From contig CADCWI010000076.1 in assembly GCA_902806355.1 (NCBI GenBank), positions 1-64,000 on the forward strand: a DNA stretch of 64,000 nt, given 5' to 3'. The notes under the pieces are model-generated. The model was not told the origin of the DNA. It made no database searches and saw nothing but the letters and a program-made list of their open reading frames with translations. This DNA comes from an uncultured Thermomicrobiales bacterium (GTDB lineage Bacteria; Chloroflexota; Chloroflexia; Thermomicrobiales; UBA6265). Made by a program: the position numbers and the translations under genes. Positions within the stretch are counted from its first letter, which is position 1, and each line of letters opens with the position of its first letter. This document shows, one piece after another, positions 34,862 to 44,150 of the stretch.

Positions 34862-36112
34862 TTGTCGGCTCCAACGATCGTTGTCGTCGGATCGAACCAT
34901 GAATACGCTCCCGTGGATGTTCGTGAGCAGCTTGCCTTTTCCGGCACCACGCTGACCGACGGGTTGCGGCGACTTCGCGAATCTGTCGATGAGGGGCTCA
35001 TCCTTTCCACATGCAACCGGACCGAGATCTACGCGGTGGGCGACGGCGACGAGCCCGACGCCATCCGGCGCGAGATCTTCGGCTTCCTCTCCGGATACCA
35101 CAACGTCCCCGCTCGCGTGCTCGAGCACGCCTCGTACGTCTGGACGGGCGAGCGCGCCATCGAGCACTTGTTCAGGGTGGCGAGCGGCCTGGATTCAATG
35201 GTCCTGGGCGAGCCCCAGATCCTGTCGCAGATTCGCGACTCACTGACGATGGCACGGGAAGCGGAAGCTGTCGGTCCGATCCTGCAGCGACTGGCGACCG
35301 ACGCCCTCAAGACGGGAAAGCGGGCTCGTACCGAAACCGACATCTCCCGGAACCGGGTGTCGATCGCGCATGCCGCGCTCGATCTGGCACAGGCGGAGCT
35401 TGGTTCGCTCCGGGGCAGGTCCGGTCTCGTTCTTGGCGCCGGAAAGATGGCGACGCTCGCCGGAAAACTCCTGCGCGCCAACGGCATTGGATCGCTCACC
35501 TTCATCAATCGATCCCTGCAGCGGGCCGAGGAGCTCGCCCGGGAAACGGGTGGCGCGGCATTGCCGTTTGCGGGGCTCAAGCATGCGATCGCCGGAGCGG
35601 ATGTGGTGGTCGGCGCAGTCCATGTCGACGAGCCTCTCGTCACCGCGGAACATGTCCGGCGCCGCTCCACGCCATTGCTGATCGTCGATCTTGGGGTTCC
35701 TCGCACCGTCGATCCCGAATGCGGCCTGCTTCCCAACGTGACAGTGCGCGATGTTGATGCCCTGGAGCCGGTCGCGCGAGAAACCCGCCGCCGGTTTCAG
35801 GGTGAGGTCGACAAGGTTGAAGTGCTGGTGGGCGGTGCCGTGGCCGATTTTGGCGTCTGGGTCCAGAGTCGCTCCGGTGCCCAGGCGATCACCGCCGTAC
35901 GGACCCATGCCGATGCCATCCAGCAGGCCGAGGTCGAGCGCGCCTTGCGCCGCCTGTCTCATCTATCCGAGCAGGATCAGAATGTGGTTCGCGCGCTGGC
36001 CACGGGCATTGCCAACAAGATGGTTCATGCTCCCACGCTCGCGCTAAGAACCGCTCAAGGTGACGACGACATCGGTCGTATCCTTGGGATCCTGGGCGTG
36101 GATCGTCGCTGA
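34862..36112 (+). CDS. hemA: Glutamyl-tRNA reductase
   Basis: HemA reduces glutamyl-tRNA to glutamate-1-semialdehyde in the C5 route to tetrapyrroles. The 416-residue product has the catalytic STCNRTE with Cys51, GLDSMVLGEPQIL, an NADPH-binding domain (LVLGAGKMATLAGKLL) and the C-terminal dimerisation helices. The start is TTG 34862 with no clear ribosome site. The 319-base upstream region has a terminator-like leader. hemL follows after about 280 bases on the same strand; hemB, hemC and hemD are not in the window. Confidence 0.96.
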   Translation: MSAPTIVVVGSNHEYAPVDVREQLAFSGTTLTDGLRRLRESVDEGLILSTCNRTEIYAVGDGDEPDAIRREIFGFLSGYHNVPARVLEHASYVWTGERAIEHLFRVASGLDSMVLGEPQILSQIRDSLTMAREAEAVGPILQRLATDALKTGKRARTETDISRNRVSIAHAALDLAQAELGSLRGRSGLVLGAGKMATLAGKLLRANGIGSLTFINRSLQRAEELARETGGAALPFAGLKHAIAGADVVVGAVHVDEPLVTAEHVRRRSTPLLIVDLGVPRTVDPECGLLPNVTVRDVDALEPVARETRRRFQGEVDKVEVLVGGAVADFGVWVQSRSGAQAITAVRTHADAIQQAEVERALRRLSHLSEQDQNVVRALATGIANKMVHAPTLALRTAQGDDDIGRILGILGVDRR

Positions 36113-36393
36113 CCGCGATCGTTGGACGGGCTCCACGCTTCGGGCACAATGGTGCAATCAGGGTCGATGGCATCGTACTGCGGTGCGTGAGCACGATGGC
36201 AGTGCCATTGCCGGAAATCGCAATTGAGACCGCCAGCAGGCGGTCAGCGCCGCATACCATGCGAATGCGCTTCGGCGGAAACTTGCGACCGTCGAAAGCG
36301 AGTTCCACGTTTGCCGGCTTGCCGGGTATCAGATGTGCGTGCGCGACGCCAGCGACCCCGTCCCGGCCGCCGTCCATGAAGGAGACTCCAACC
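36113..36393 (+). other. Gap between hemA and hemL without a convincing gene
   Basis: A 281-base stretch between the hemA stop and the GTG start of hemL. Open frames exist on both strands (the hemL frame itself is open back to 36187, and a minus-strand frame runs into hemA), but none shows family motifs, a ribosome site, or a plausible start. It may contain the hemL promoter; no hairpin or promoter of note was recognised. Confidence 0.5.
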
Positions 36394-37728
36394 GTGTCCC
36401 AGACCGTCGCATCAGCTCTTCGTTACACGCGGTCGGCGGAGGCGTTCGATCGCGCCCGTCAGGTCATCCCGGGTGGCGTCAACAGCCCGGTCCGGGCGTT
36501 TCGCTCGGTCGGGGGCTCGCCGGTGTTCGTTGAGCGGGGGGCCGGGTCCAGGTTCTGGGATGTTGATGGCAACGCCTACATCGACTATGTGCTGTCATGG
36601 GGTCCGCTGATCCTTGGACATGCCCATCCCGGCGTCGTCGAAGCGACGGTCGCCGCGCTTCGTAACGGCACGAGCTTCGGCGCGCCGACGCACGCGGAGA
36701 CGACTCTGGCGGAGTTGATCCAGGGCAGCGTGCCAGGGATCGATCTCGTTCGGCTCGTCTCATCGGGTACCGAGGCGACGATGAGCGCGCTTCGCCTCGC
36801 CCGCGCCGCGACCGGGCGCGACAAGATCGTGAAGTTCGCCGGGTGTTACCACGGCCACGCCGACATGCTCCTGGTTCAGGCGGGCAGCGGCGTCGCGACA
36901 CTGGGCTTGCCCGACAGCCCGGGCGTTCCCAAAGGGGCGACGGCGGACACCCTTGTTGCGCCCTTCAACGATGTTGCGGCGGTCACCGCCCTCTTCGACG
37001 AGTATCCGGACCAGATCGCGGCGATCATCGTGGAACCGGTCGCTGGCAACATGGGACTGGTTAAGCCGGATGACGGATTTCTCGAAGGGCTGCGGTCGGT
37101 CGCCTCGCGCCACGGCACGATCCTGATCTTCGACGAGGTCATGACCGGCTTTCGGGTTGCACCGGGCGGCGCGGTCGCACGATACGGGGTGCAGCCAGAT
37201 CTGGTGACCTTCGGCAAGGTAGTCGGAGGCGGCTTTCCGCTGGCGGCGTATGCCGGCAGCCGCGAGATCATGGAGCATGTTGCCCCGTCAGGCTCGATGT
37301 ATCAGGCGGGGACGCTCTCCGGCAACCCGGTGGCGACGGCAGCCGGGATCGCGACACTGACGGCCCTGCGCGAGCCCGGGGTGTGGGACGCGGCGGCCGA
37401 TGCCGCCACCCAGCTCGTCAAGGGGCTCGTTGACGCCGCGAGCAAGGCGTCGATCCCGGTCCGGGCGACGGCTGTGGGCACGATGGCGGGGATGTTCTTC
37501 ACCGACGCCCCGGTCAGGAACTATGACGACGCGAAGACGAGCGATACCGCTCGCTACGCGGCGTTCTTTCACGGCATGCTCGAGCGTGGCATCTACTTCG
37601 CGCCTTCCCAGTTCGAGTGCCTGTTCCTCTCCGCCGCCCACACCAGCGACGACATTGCGACGACGCTGAGTGCCGCCGCCGAGGTCTTCGGGATCATTGC
37701 GGCCACCCAAATGGCGGTCAATCGCTGA
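36394..37728 (+). CDS. hemL: Glutamate-1-semialdehyde 2,1-aminomutase
   Basis: HemL converts glutamate-1-semialdehyde to 5-aminolevulinate. The 444-residue product opens with FDRARQVIPGGVNSPVRAF, the exact family signature, and has HAHPGVVEA, SSGTEATMSALRLAR, CYHGHADMLLVQAGSG and the PLP Lys275 in TFGKVVGGGFPLAAYAG. GTG 36394 is chosen because AAGGAG lies nine bases upstream; an ATG at 36376 would put that site inside the gene. The 3' end overlaps the convergent propeller gene by 11 bases. Confidence 0.97.
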   Translation: MSQTVASALRYTRSAEAFDRARQVIPGGVNSPVRAFRSVGGSPVFVERGAGSRFWDVDGNAYIDYVLSWGPLILGHAHPGVVEATVAALRNGTSFGAPTHAETTLAELIQGSVPGIDLVRLVSSGTEATMSALRLARAATGRDKIVKFAGCYHGHADMLLVQAGSGVATLGLPDSPGVPKGATADTLVAPFNDVAAVTALFDEYPDQIAAIIVEPVAGNMGLVKPDDGFLEGLRSVASRHGTILIFDEVMTGFRVAPGGAVARYGVQPDLVTFGKVVGGGFPLAAYAGSREIMEHVAPSGSMYQAGTLSGNPVATAAGIATLTALREPGVWDAAADAATQLVKGLVDAASKASIPVRATAVGTMAGMFFTDAPVRNYDDAKTSDTARYAAFFHGMLERGIYFAPSQFECLFLSAAHTSDDIATTLSAAAEVFGIIAATQMAVNR

Positions 37729-39391
37729 TCGCGTACAGGAACCCGTCCCGGCTGCCGAAGAAGACGAACCCGTCGAGTACGACGGGTGATGTTTCGATGA
37801 CGTCGCCAGCGAGGTAGTACCACATGGGGTCGCCTGTGGCGCGGTCGAGCGCCAGGAGGGTGTTCCCCGCACCTGTGATGACCGTGTCACCGCTGATGGT
37901 GGGGGCTGAAAGCGACTCCTTGCCGGAGGCGTGGAGCCAGCGCTGGGACCCGGTGGCCCGATCAAGGCCATAAATGCCGCCATCGCTCGCGGAAAGCACA
38001 ACCAGGTCGCCAGTGACCGCGGCGGTTTCGGCGCCACCCTGCGGGGCGGCCCAGACCTGGTCGCCGGTCGCCAGGTCGATCGCGAGCAGGGTACCTGCCT
38101 GCGTCGAAACCAGCACCATCGTATCGAGAATCGCCGGGCTGGCGAAGATCGCGCCGGTCAGGGGCGTTCGCCAATTCAGCTTGCCGGTCGCGAGATCGAA
38201 GTTGTAGAGCACCCCGGCGTCGGTGCCGAAGACGACTTGCGTGCCCGCGACCGCCGGTGTGCCGAACGTTACCCCATCGGTCGCCGCCCGCCACTTGATC
38301 TCACCCGACCGGGCGTCGATGCCGTAGACATATCCTTCCTGGCTGCTGATCACGACCATTCCCTCAGCCACGGTCGGCGTTGCCTGGCCCGAATACTGGA
38401 CCGGAACGCGCCATCGCTCGGCCCCGGTTCGGGCATCGAGCGCCAGAAACACGAAGCCACCGCCGATGTAGACCGTGCCGTCGACCACTGCAGGTGAAGA
38501 ACGCGTGACGTAGTCGCTGACTGTGACACGCCAGAGCTCGGTACCGTTCCTCGCGTCGATCGCAAACAGGATTCCGCTCTTGCCTGCGACGTAGATGACC
38601 CCGTTTGCGATTGCGGGAGACGAATAGACCTCACCGCCCGTGTCGAACCGCCATGCCAGCCGCGGGTTTCCTGCCGGCGGGGGGCCCGGGAGTATCCCGT
38701 TATGGAGGGGGCCGCCGCGATACATCGCGACTTCTCCCTGAATCGCTTGCCCGGCATCGTCGGGCACGACCGCGGGCGGCGTCGCGACGGCGGCGACTTC
38801 CGGTGAGCTCTCAGGGAGCGAGCCGAAGTCTGAACCAGAATCGGGGGTGGCAAGAGCACGATATCCGACCAGGCCGAGGCTCAGGATCGCCAGCAGCGAC
38901 AGGACAACGCCCCAGTTCCGCAGGGAGGGGCCGTCGCGACGGATTCGCCAGATCCCGTAGAGCGCGAGGGCGACGCCGCCCAGCCAGCTCAGGAACTGCA
39001 CCGCGGGATCGAACTGGACGACAATCGAGATGAGCACCAGCAAACCGCCGACGACGATCCAGCCGCCGCCGCCGTGGGCCGTCTCGACCCGCGTCCGGGC
39101 GCGGTTCAGCTGATCGCGGGCCAGGCGGCGGTTGAGCAGGTCGAGTCCGGCACGCGGGGCGTCGGAGGCGGCGACCAGCGTGCCGCGGATATCGCTGGCA
39201 CAGTTGAGGCAAAAGAGATCGATTTCCTGGTTTTCCCAGCCGCACTCGGGGCAGACCCGAACATGGGCGACGTATCCCGACCACTGCCGCCGGACCGCGT
39301 CGCGCTCCGTTCGCCCATGCAACCGGCCTCCCAGCGGGTTGGTCACCGATGGACGGTTGTGGGTTGGGTCTGGCGGGGAGGTGCCGGTCAT
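37718..39391 (-). CDS. Membrane protein with N-terminal zinc ribbon and PQQ-type beta-propeller
   Basis: A 557-residue protein with an unusual arrangement: two CxxC pairs (CPECG and CLNCAS, residues about 47-66) forming a zinc ribbon, about three membrane segments (about 110-185), a Pro/Ala-rich spacer, and a C-terminal beta-propeller of roughly seven PQQ/quinoprotein-like blades (repeated A-x-D-x-x-T-G-x-x-x-W). The repeats resemble BamB-like or alcohol dehydrogenase-like propellers; enzymatic residues for PQQ were not identified. The topology would place the ribbon inside and the propeller outside. Function unknown; a protein-protein scaffold is likely. Its stop overlaps the hemL end. Confidence 0.85.
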   Translation of the reverse strand: MTGTSPPDPTHNRPSVTNPLGGRLHGRTERDAVRRQWSGYVAHVRVCPECGWENQEIDLFCLNCASDIRGTLVAASDAPRAGLDLLNRRLARDQLNRARTRVETAHGGGGWIVVGGLLVLISIVVQFDPAVQFLSWLGGVALALYGIWRIRRDGPSLRNWGVVLSLLAILSLGLVGYRALATPDSGSDFGSLPESSPEVAAVATPPAVVPDDAGQAIQGEVAMYRGGPLHNGILPGPPPAGNPRLAWRFDTGGEVYSSPAIANGVIYVAGKSGILFAIDARNGTELWRVTVSDYVTRSSPAVVDGTVYIGGGFVFLALDARTGAERWRVPVQYSGQATPTVAEGMVVISSQEGYVYGIDARSGEIKWRAATDGVTFGTPAVAGTQVVFGTDAGVLYNFDLATGKLNWRTPLTGAIFASPAILDTMVLVSTQAGTLLAIDLATGDQVWAAPQGGAETAAVTGDLVVLSASDGGIYGLDRATGSQRWLHASGKESLSAPTISGDTVITGAGNTLLALDRATGDPMWYYLAGDVIETSPVVLDGFVFFGSRDGFLYAISD

Positions 39392-39417
39392 TGCTTACCT
39401 TGCTTCCTGGAGCGATT

Positions 39418-40086
39418 TTACCCCCGGGCTCGCACCATGCGCCGGTTGCCACGATCCGGACGGCCGACACAGATCGTCCAGGGGAAGGAGCCGGTCAGTT
39501 TCTCGACTTCGAGTTCCTGACCGACGAAGTCCCCGAATGTCGCTCGCGACCAGAAGTTCCGGTGATCGGGGTCGGAGCCACGCGGGCGGATCTCGAGGTT
39601 CTTGCCGCGCGCCGCGTTCGCCAGGCAGAAGAACGGCTCGTGCGGTACGGAAAGCACAACTGCCCGCTTGGCGACACGGGCAAGCTCGCGGAGCGCGCGA
39701 CGCGGGTCTTCCAGATGTTCGAGCACCTCGAAGCTGTAGACCACGTCGAAGCTTGCGTCCGGATGGTCGATCGCGTAGATGTCGCCGGTCGAGATCGACG
39801 CGCGCGGATTCCGCAGCTGCGCAAGGAGAACGGAATCCGGCAGGACGTCGAATCCGGTGATGCTGACCTCGGGCATGGCCTTGAGAAAGATGTCGGTCAC
39901 GAAGCCCTCGCCACAACCGGCGTCCAGCAGCGTGTCCGGCTGCAGCTCTTCCACGATCGCGGTGATCTTCCGATGAAAACGGTCGATCAACCGGCGCTGG
40001 ATCGGGTTGTCGCTGGTGTGCTTGCGATAGTTGCTGGTATCGACGTTCACCGGGGCTTGGTAGCGGAACGTCTCACTGATACTCAC
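39418..40086 (-). CDS. Class I SAM-dependent methyltransferase
   Basis: A 222-residue protein with motif I LLDAGCGEGFVTDIFL, acidic residue loop GFDVLPDSV, motif IV SFDVVYSFEVLEHLEDP, and VLSVPHEPFF, a typical Methyltransf_11 pattern. GTG 40086 follows AAGG by about eight bases; the frame is open to 40125. It is downstream of the flippase-like and GT2 genes on the same strand, so its acceptor may be a polar lipid, glycan or lipid-linked sugar. Confidence 0.88.
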   Translation of the reverse strand: MSISETFRYQAPVNVDTSNYRKHTSDNPIQRRLIDRFHRKITAIVEELQPDTLLDAGCGEGFVTDIFLKAMPEVSITGFDVLPDSVLLAQLRNPRASISTGDIYAIDHPDASFDVVYSFEVLEHLEDPRRALRELARVAKRAVVLSVPHEPFFCLANAARGKNLEIRPRGSDPDHRNFWSRATFGDFVGQELEVEKLTGSFPWTICVGRPDRGNRRMVRARG

Positions 40087-40175
40087 GGGCCATGCCTTTC
40101 GATAGCGCTTGCACGCGTTCTGCATTCAGGGAAGGGAAGAATCGCCGGGCCGATTCCGGGTATCTGGCCGGGCGC

Positions 40176-41225
40176 CTACTGGCGATGTGGCTCAAGGTCG
40201 TGGAGTCCCATCGGTTCCGGGCGGTGAGCGATCCACCATCGCGCTACCACGTACAGGATCGGGATCGCCGCGAACAGTGCAAACCGGTAGATTACCGCCG
40301 CGGCGATCACGGCGTCCCCTGGCACGTCAGCGAGCCGCGCGACCACATACATGAGCGCCTCCCGCACGACCGCGCCACCCGGCACCGGGCTCAGCATCCC
40401 GATCAGGATCGGGAGCGATGTCAGTCCAAGCACGAACTCGAACGAGTGATCCACATCGAGCGAGCGGAGAAGGAGCGCGATCACGATGCCTTGCATACCC
40501 CAGTACACGATCGTCGTCACAAGCGCGAGCAGCGCTCCGCCCGGTCGGGCCGAGGGCGCCAGCAGCATTCGCCTGACCACCGGCAAAACACGTTCCCGTC
40601 GAGTTGGCGACTTCAGGAGCCAGGACCCGGCCACAATCGCGAGTGCAACCAAACCGATCGCGCCGATCGTGAAGACCTCGGCGGATTCGGCAAGCTGCGT
40701 ACGGACCGCCCCCGGCGAGCCTTCGGCGAGGACGAGCCAAAGGACCGTGCCGGCGCCGAGCACGGCAACGTCCATGCCGATCTCCCAGATCGCGATTGTC
40801 CCGGTAGCCTGCGCATCGAGTCCCAGCGCTCGCTTGGTCAGGGCGGCCCTGGACGGCACCGCGAGGCCGATCGGTGCGGCGTAGTTGATAACCACCGAGG
40901 TCAGGAACGCCTCCGCCGCTTTCGGGAGATCGGACGTCCCTTGTGCCATCAGCACCAGGGCATGCCATCGAAAACACAGCAGCGCCAGACTGCCGACGTA
41001 GATGGGGGCGGCGAGCAGGAGCATGCCAGGATCCGCGTCGACTACCGCCGCCAGCGCATCTCGCAGGGCACCCTGGATCCAGAGCACGACCAGTGCGAGC
41101 GCCAGCCCACTCGCGAAGATGACGGGTGTGGGGATCTGCCCGAGCGGGCCGAGAAGTCGCCGCCACCGGGCACGGGCCACGGGAGTGCCGGCATGGTCTC
41201 CCTTGTCGATCGGAAGCTGCGTCAC
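40176..41225 (-). CDS. Flippase-like integral membrane protein (UPF0104/LPG synthase TM type)
   Basis: A 349-residue protein with about eight membrane segments and the family pattern of lysylphosphatidylglycerol synthase membrane regions (WHALVLMAQGTSDLPKAAEAFLTSVVINYAAPIGLAVPSR across it, and LSPVPGGAVVREALMYVV near the end). Such proteins are suspected lipid or lipid-sugar translocators. The GTG at 41225 overlaps the stop of the GT2 gene (GTGA), so the two are co-translated; a longer frame to 41627 is an artefact. Coupling to a polyprenyl-phosphate sugar transferase supports a role in moving its product. Confidence 0.85.
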   Translation of the reverse strand: MTQLPIDKGDHAGTPVARARWRRLLGPLGQIPTPVIFASGLALALVVLWIQGALRDALAAVVDADPGMLLLAAPIYVGSLALLCFRWHALVLMAQGTSDLPKAAEAFLTSVVINYAAPIGLAVPSRAALTKRALGLDAQATGTIAIWEIGMDVAVLGAGTVLWLVLAEGSPGAVRTQLAESAEVFTIGAIGLVALAIVAGSWLLKSPTRRERVLPVVRRMLLAPSARPGGALLALVTTIVYWGMQGIVIALLLRSLDVDHSFEFVLGLTSLPILIGMLSPVPGGAVVREALMYVVARLADVPGDAVIAAAVIYRFALFAAIPILYVVARWWIAHRPEPMGLHDLEPHRQ

Positions 41226-42361
41226 CCGGCGGCCACGGAAGGCTCCAGCTCCGGCTCGTGGGCCTGCAGCTCCGGACGCGTGCGAAGCCCAACGGTTTCC
41301 TTGAGCGGGGGTTTCTGCGCCGAACGAGGCGTATTGGAACCGTGGGCCTGGTATTCCCCGATCAGGCCGAGCCCGAAGAACTGCGTCCCGATCACGACGA
41401 GCAGCACCGAGAGCAGGAGGGCGGGACGAGTGCCGATCGAATCGTCGAGCACGAACTTGACGAACGTCAGCCACACACCGAGCAGGACGCCAAGCGCGAG
41501 CGAAACCAGCCCGGGCAGCCCGAACAGGTGCATCGGGCGTTGCCGGTACTGCGTCAGGAAGATCACGGTGAACAGGTCGAGGAAACCCTTCGTCAGGCGG
41601 GACCAGCCATACTTGGAAGAGCCCCATTGCCGTGCATGATGCTTTACCGGCAGCTCCGCGATCCTGAACCCTTCGGCATGCGCCAGGACCGGCGTGAACC
41701 GATGCAGCTCGCCGTACAGACGGATCGAGGAGGTCACTTCGCGCCGGTATGCCTTGAATCCACAGTTGAAGTCGTGCAGTTGCACCCCCGAGCTGCGCCG
41801 AACGGTCCAGTTGAAGAGTTTGCTCGGCGCGGTTTTTCCGAGGGGGTCCTTGCGACGCTGCTTCCAGCCAGAGACCAGGTCGTACCCCTCGTCGAGCTTC
41901 GTCAGGAAGCGGGGAAGTTCGTCCGGGTCGTCTTGCAGATCCCCATCCATGGTGACGACCACATCGCCTCGCGCAACCGCGAAGCCATTGGACAGCGCCT
42001 GGGCCTTGCCGAAGTTCCGGCGGTGACGAAGACCCAGGACGTGGTGGTCGAGACGGCTCAGCTCGGAGATCAGGCGCCAGGTACCGTCACGAGAACCGTC
42101 ATCGACGAAGATGATCTCGTAGGGAAGGTCGGTGCGCGCGATCGTGGCGGTGAGGCGCTGATGCAGTTCCCGTAGATTCCCTTCCTCGTCCATGACCGGG
42201 ATCAGGATGGTCAGCGAGGTGATGGGCCGCTCGGAGATGTCGGACGAGAGGATGCGGGAGACGGCGACATCCGGGTTGCGGGGCGTCACCAATCCTGCTT
42301 GTGATGCGCGAGGGCCAGCCTGGTTGCTGGGATGGTCTGAAGGCGAAACGGCTGCATCCAC
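41222..42361 (-). CDS. Family 2 glycosyltransferase, polyprenyl-phosphate hexose type
   Basis: A 379-residue GT2 with ILIPVMDEEGNLREL, FVDDGSRDGT, MDGDLQDDPDELP (DxD) and FNCGFKAYRREV; two C-terminal membrane segments (about 280-340) as in GtrB/ArnC/DPM1-type enzymes that load a sugar on undecaprenyl phosphate. The first 45 residues are a hydrophilic Pro/Ser-rich extension. The start is GTG 42361. It begins a minus-strand cluster with the flippase-like protein and a methyltransferase. Sugar identity is unknown. Confidence 0.93.
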   Translation of the reverse strand: MDAAVSPSDHPSNQAGPRASQAGLVTPRNPDVAVSRILSSDISERPITSLTILIPVMDEEGNLRELHQRLTATIARTDLPYEIIFVDDGSRDGTWRLISELSRLDHHVLGLRHRRNFGKAQALSNGFAVARGDVVVTMDGDLQDDPDELPRFLTKLDEGYDLVSGWKQRRKDPLGKTAPSKLFNWTVRRSSGVQLHDFNCGFKAYRREVTSSIRLYGELHRFTPVLAHAEGFRIAELPVKHHARQWGSSKYGWSRLTKGFLDLFTVIFLTQYRQRPMHLFGLPGLVSLALGVLLGVWLTFVKFVLDDSIGTRPALLLSVLLVVIGTQFFGLGLIGEYQAHGSNTPRSAQKPPLKETVGLRTRPELQAHEPELEPSVAAG

Positions 42362-42596
42362 GCTGTCTATGCTCCCGACGGTACCGGAACGAGCCTGGGT
42401 GAACGACCGCCAGGAACGTGGCGTGCGCTGGCACGCTCATCAAGCTCCCGGAGCAGCTTCATGATCCGCGATCCCACCGTGGCTCCCTTGAGACGGGCCA
42501 TCTCCGCAGGCAGGTTGACTATAGTGCCATGCCGATCGACGGCGCAAACGGTACGGCCAGCCTACGGGAGGGGGGACACGGGCAACTCCGGTGGGT

Positions 42597-43490
42597 TCAA
42601 CGGCCGGCGGGCGGCGTGCCAGTGGCTGGCTCGAGGTCGACCATGTACATAGCTCCACCGTCCTTTTGCGTTACAAGCACTTCCTTGAACTGGGATACGT
42701 CTTCGGAAGGAAACTCAAAAGCCTGCATCGCGCCTCCCTCCTTGTTGACATCCAGCGTGGAGACCATCGCCTTCTCGCCCTGGGAGTCGACGCACCAGAC
42801 CTCATGGTCCTGATCGGGATTCAGCCCCCAGGCGACCACCACGCCCATATTGTCTCTGGGGTCCACGCCGAGGCGTCCACGACCCGGGCACTCATCGCAT
42901 TGCGGTTCCATCGAATAGAACTGCATGGCGTCACCCCTGGTGACGAGCTGGTTCAGCCCGGTCCCGGTGGCGAGCGTGGACTCCTGCTCCTGGTCGGCGA
43001 GATCCAGCCGCATGCTGTTTGCCCAGGCGCCGACGACGATCAGGGCCAGGGCCAGTGGCGCAATGACCGCGGGCGCCACGTACCGCGACCACGGGCCCAG
43101 TGTCCGGCCGTCGATGAGCGCCCGGTCGGGTTCGGGTCTCGCGCCTTCCTGTCTGCCACGTTCCTCGGCGTCGAGGTGGCGGTCCAGCGGCGGTTCATAT
43201 GGCGCTTGCGGATCGTCCGCCGCGACGCGGGCGAACAGCGCTTGTTTCACACCAGGAGCAGGAGCATGGTCCACCGGGAGCGCCAGGGGAAGAAGATCCA
43301 CGACCCGACGAATCGATTCCGCTTGATCGCGGCATGGCTCGCACCAGCGCAGATGCTGCTCGACGATGCCAGCATCGGTGCGGTCGAGCGCGCCAAGGGC
43401 ATGGGCTTCCACCTGATCGAGGATGGCCTCGTGGTCGGCCCCGGAGGGGGGACCATGACGTGGCGCTTGATTTGTGGGCGGACCGCTCAA
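42597..43490 (-). CDS. Zinc-finger anti-sigma factor (RskA-like)
   Basis: A 297-residue membrane protein. The N-terminal ZAS-type zinc finger is seen as EAHALGALDRTDAGIVEQHLRWCEPCR (His-x3-Cys-x2-Cys), one membrane segment lies near 140-160 (VIAPLALALIVVGAW), and an exported RskA-like domain follows. Such proteins hold the cognate ECF sigma factor until a signal triggers release. The start overlaps the sigma gene stop by ATGA. The exported domain has extra Cys pairs (CDECPGRG), which could bind metal or form disulfides. Confidence 0.88.
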   Translation of the reverse strand: MSGPPTNQAPRHGPPSGADHEAILDQVEAHALGALDRTDAGIVEQHLRWCEPCRDQAESIRRVVDLLPLALPVDHAPAPGVKQALFARVAADDPQAPYEPPLDRHLDAEERGRQEGARPEPDRALIDGRTLGPWSRYVAPAVIAPLALALIVVGAWANSMRLDLADQEQESTLATGTGLNQLVTRGDAMQFYSMEPQCDECPGRGRLGVDPRDNMGVVVAWGLNPDQDHEVWCVDSQGEKAMVSTLDVNKEGGAMQAFEFPSEDVSQFKEVLVTQKDGGAMYMVDLEPATGTPPAGR

Positions 43491-44095
43491 GTCACCGGTA
43501 CCTCGTCTGTCATCAGGTAGTCACGCAGCTTCCGCACACCCAGCCGCATCCGTGTCTTGACCGTGCCCAGCGGTTGGTCCAGTTCCACTGCGATCTCCCG
43601 CTGCGACAGGCCACGGAAGTAGGCGAGCTCGATCACCGCCTGCTGCGCTGGCGGCAGCGTGCCTATTCCGGACAGGATCCGGTCTCGCGTCTCGCCGTCG
43701 ATCGCCTGATCCTCGACGGATGCCTGCTCGTCGACGACGTTCGTCAGCATCAGGACCGGGTCCGCGGAATCCGCGCGTTGAGGGCGCCGCTTTTGCCTGC
43801 GGATCTCATCGATCGCCATATTGTGGGTGATGCTGAGCAACCACGTCACGAACGACCCCCGCATCGCGGAAAAGTGGTGAGCCTGCTTCCAGGTCCGGAA
43901 GAAGACTTCCTGCAGCAGCTCTTCGGCCGCGGCTCGATCCTGGAGCATGCGCATCGCGAACGAAAAGACCGCGCGCGAATAGCGGTCATACAAGACTTCG
44001 AGCGCGGCGGCGTTTCCGCGGGACACGAGTGCCACCAGGGCCGGATCATCCAGGGCCAGCAGACTCTGGATGTCGGCGCGCTCCGTTACAGCCAC
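43487..44095 (-). CDS. ECF-family RNA polymerase sigma factor
   Basis: A 202-residue sigma-70 group 4 protein: region 2 reads FSFAMRMLQDRAAAEELLQEVFFRTWKQAHHF and region 4 reads LPPAQQAVIELAYFRGLSQREIAVELDQPLGTVKTRM. GTG 44095 is preferred with GGAG eight bases upstream; the frame is open to 44137. An ECF-type promoter (44151-44180) lies about 55 bases upstream, which suggests autoregulation. The gene is coupled to its anti-sigma factor. The likely signal is envelope or redox stress, from the RskA-like partner. Confidence 0.94.
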   Translation of the reverse strand: MAVTERADIQSLLALDDPALVALVSRGNAAALEVLYDRYSRAVFSFAMRMLQDRAAAEELLQEVFFRTWKQAHHFSAMRGSFVTWLLSITHNMAIDEIRRQKRRPQRADSADPVLMLTNVVDEQASVEDQAIDGETRDRILSGIGTLPPAQQAVIELAYFRGLSQREIAVELDQPLGTVKTRMRLGVRKLRDYLMTDEVPVT

Positions 44096-44150
44096 GATCA
44101 GCGCTCCGACCGGGCGAACGAGCCGTCGGCAACACATCCGACCTGCTGAA

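Noticed and set aside
35889..36377. Minus-strand frame in the hemA-hemL gap
   Set aside because: Half of it overlaps hemA and the rest has no motif or start signal; the gap is better seen as hemL upstream region.
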